From the NCBI GenBank assembly GCA_900314375.1, contig OMVC01000206.1, forward strand, positions 1 through 6,461: DNA of 6,461 nt. The letters are read 5' to 3'. This document shows, piece by piece, positions 6,168 to 6,461 of this stretch (position 1 is its first letter; each line of letters starts with the position of its first letter). The DNA comes from an uncultured bacterium. Its GTDB lineage: Bacteria > Cyanobacteriota > Vampirovibrionia > Gastranaerophilales > Gastranaerophilaceae. The position numbers and the translations under genes were made by a program. The notes beneath the pieces are model-generated. The model saw nothing but the letters and a program-made list of their open reading frames with translations. It was not told where the DNA came from and searched no databases.

Positions 6168-6461
6168 ATGCAAAATGTTATAGAAAGAAAACAAATAAAA
6201 AATATAGATTTTAATTGCGACTTGGCTCAAAGCTTCGGCATATACAAAAACAGCAAAGAGTATGATTTACTTGATTATGCCAGTTCTGTCAATATATCAT
6301 GCGGTTTTCACGCAGGAGATCCTTTAGCAATAAAAGAAGCTTTGCTTTCCGCAAAAGAAAAAGATGTTGTAATTGGCGCACACATAGGTTATAACGATAT
6401 CCAAGGCTTTGGTTACAAACCTATGGATTTGGATGAAAGTGAACTTGAAGCACTTGTTATG
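6168..6461 (+). CDS. pxpA: LamB/YcsF family protein, 5-oxoprolinase subunit A, 3'-truncated
   Basis: PxpA works with PxpB and PxpC in ATP-dependent opening of 5-oxoproline (pyroglutamate) to glutamate, a cytoplasmic damage-clearing reaction. The frame stays open to the window end, giving 98 codons of a protein that is usually about 250. The family signatures appear in order: IDFNCDLAQSFGIYKN (residues ~13-28), VNISCGFHAGDP (~42-53) and VIGAHIGYNDIQGFGYKPMD (~71-90), matching the common NCDLGESFG, IACGFHAGDP and GAHPGYPDLQGFGRR. Differences are AQ for GE in the first motif and Ile for Pro in GAHPGY. There is no signal peptide. It follows the secreted-protein gene after a 49-base gap with its own promoter-like box, so it probably starts a separate unit; pxpB and pxpC may follow outside the window. 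Family assignment is firm; the exact substrate of this diverged member is less so. Confidence 0.9.
   Translation, partial: MQNVIERKQIKNIDFNCDLAQSFGIYKNSKEYDLLDYASSVNISCGFHAGDPLAIKEALLSAKEKDVVIGAHIGYNDIQGFGYKPMDLDESELEALVM

Noticed and set aside
1..6461. Mobile element, CRISPR array, toxin-antitoxin or defence system
   Set aside because: No transposase, integrase, direct-repeat array, terminal inverted repeats or paired small toxin/antitoxin genes are visible; composition is uniform across the window.

Overview
This window is a compact, AT-rich bacterial segment (about one third GC by eye) with every gene on the + strand and almost no intergenic space. It looks like chromosomal housekeeping DNA. 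I see no mobile element, tRNA, rRNA, CRISPR array or extended repeat. The organism is probably a Gram-negative-type bacterium, because two genes carry Sec signal peptides without a lipobox. The N-terminus of Pol I (DGHALAFREYYAL) resembles the DGHSLAFR form that I associate with cyanobacterial Pol I. Together with the low GC and the flanking small proteins, this makes a non-photosynthetic Cyanobacteriota lineage (Melainabacteria/Gastranaerophilales type) my best guess. That assignment is an inference from memory and is only moderately secure.

Layout: (1) 1-1620, the last ~540 codons of ligA (NAD+-dependent DNA ligase), whose 5' end with the adenylated lysine lies outside the window. (2) 1635-2087, an unrecognised protein of 150 residues with two predicted membrane segments. 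(3) 2100-2855, a periplasmic SIMPL-domain (DUF541, YggE-like) protein. (4) 2868-5720, polA, DNA polymerase I with intact 5'-nuclease and polymerase motifs but a degenerate 3'-5' exonuclease domain. (5) 5705-6118, a small secreted protein of unknown function overlapping the end of polA by 16 bases. (6) 6168-6461, the first 98 codons of a LamB/YcsF-family gene (5-oxoprolinase subunit A, pxpA), cut by the window end.

Gaps between genes 1-5 are 14, 12 and 12 bases followed by an overlap, with no terminator visible, so they are probably one transcription unit. This puts the two enzymes that finish Okazaki fragments and excision-repair patches, Pol I (primer removal and gap filling) and LigA (nick sealing), under common expression, interleaved with three envelope or exported proteins of no obvious DNA role. 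A 49-base gap before gene 6 holds a TATAAT box and a Shine-Dalgarno sequence, so gene 6 probably begins a new transcript. There is no gene-free stretch longer than 50 bases.

The most useful observations are the predicted loss of proofreading in Pol I, a beta-clamp-binding-like QLGLF peptide in its inter-domain linker, the ligA-polA co-operon, and a Glu-to-Gln change in the signature motif of the PxpA-like protein. I do not see a clearly new multi-gene system.
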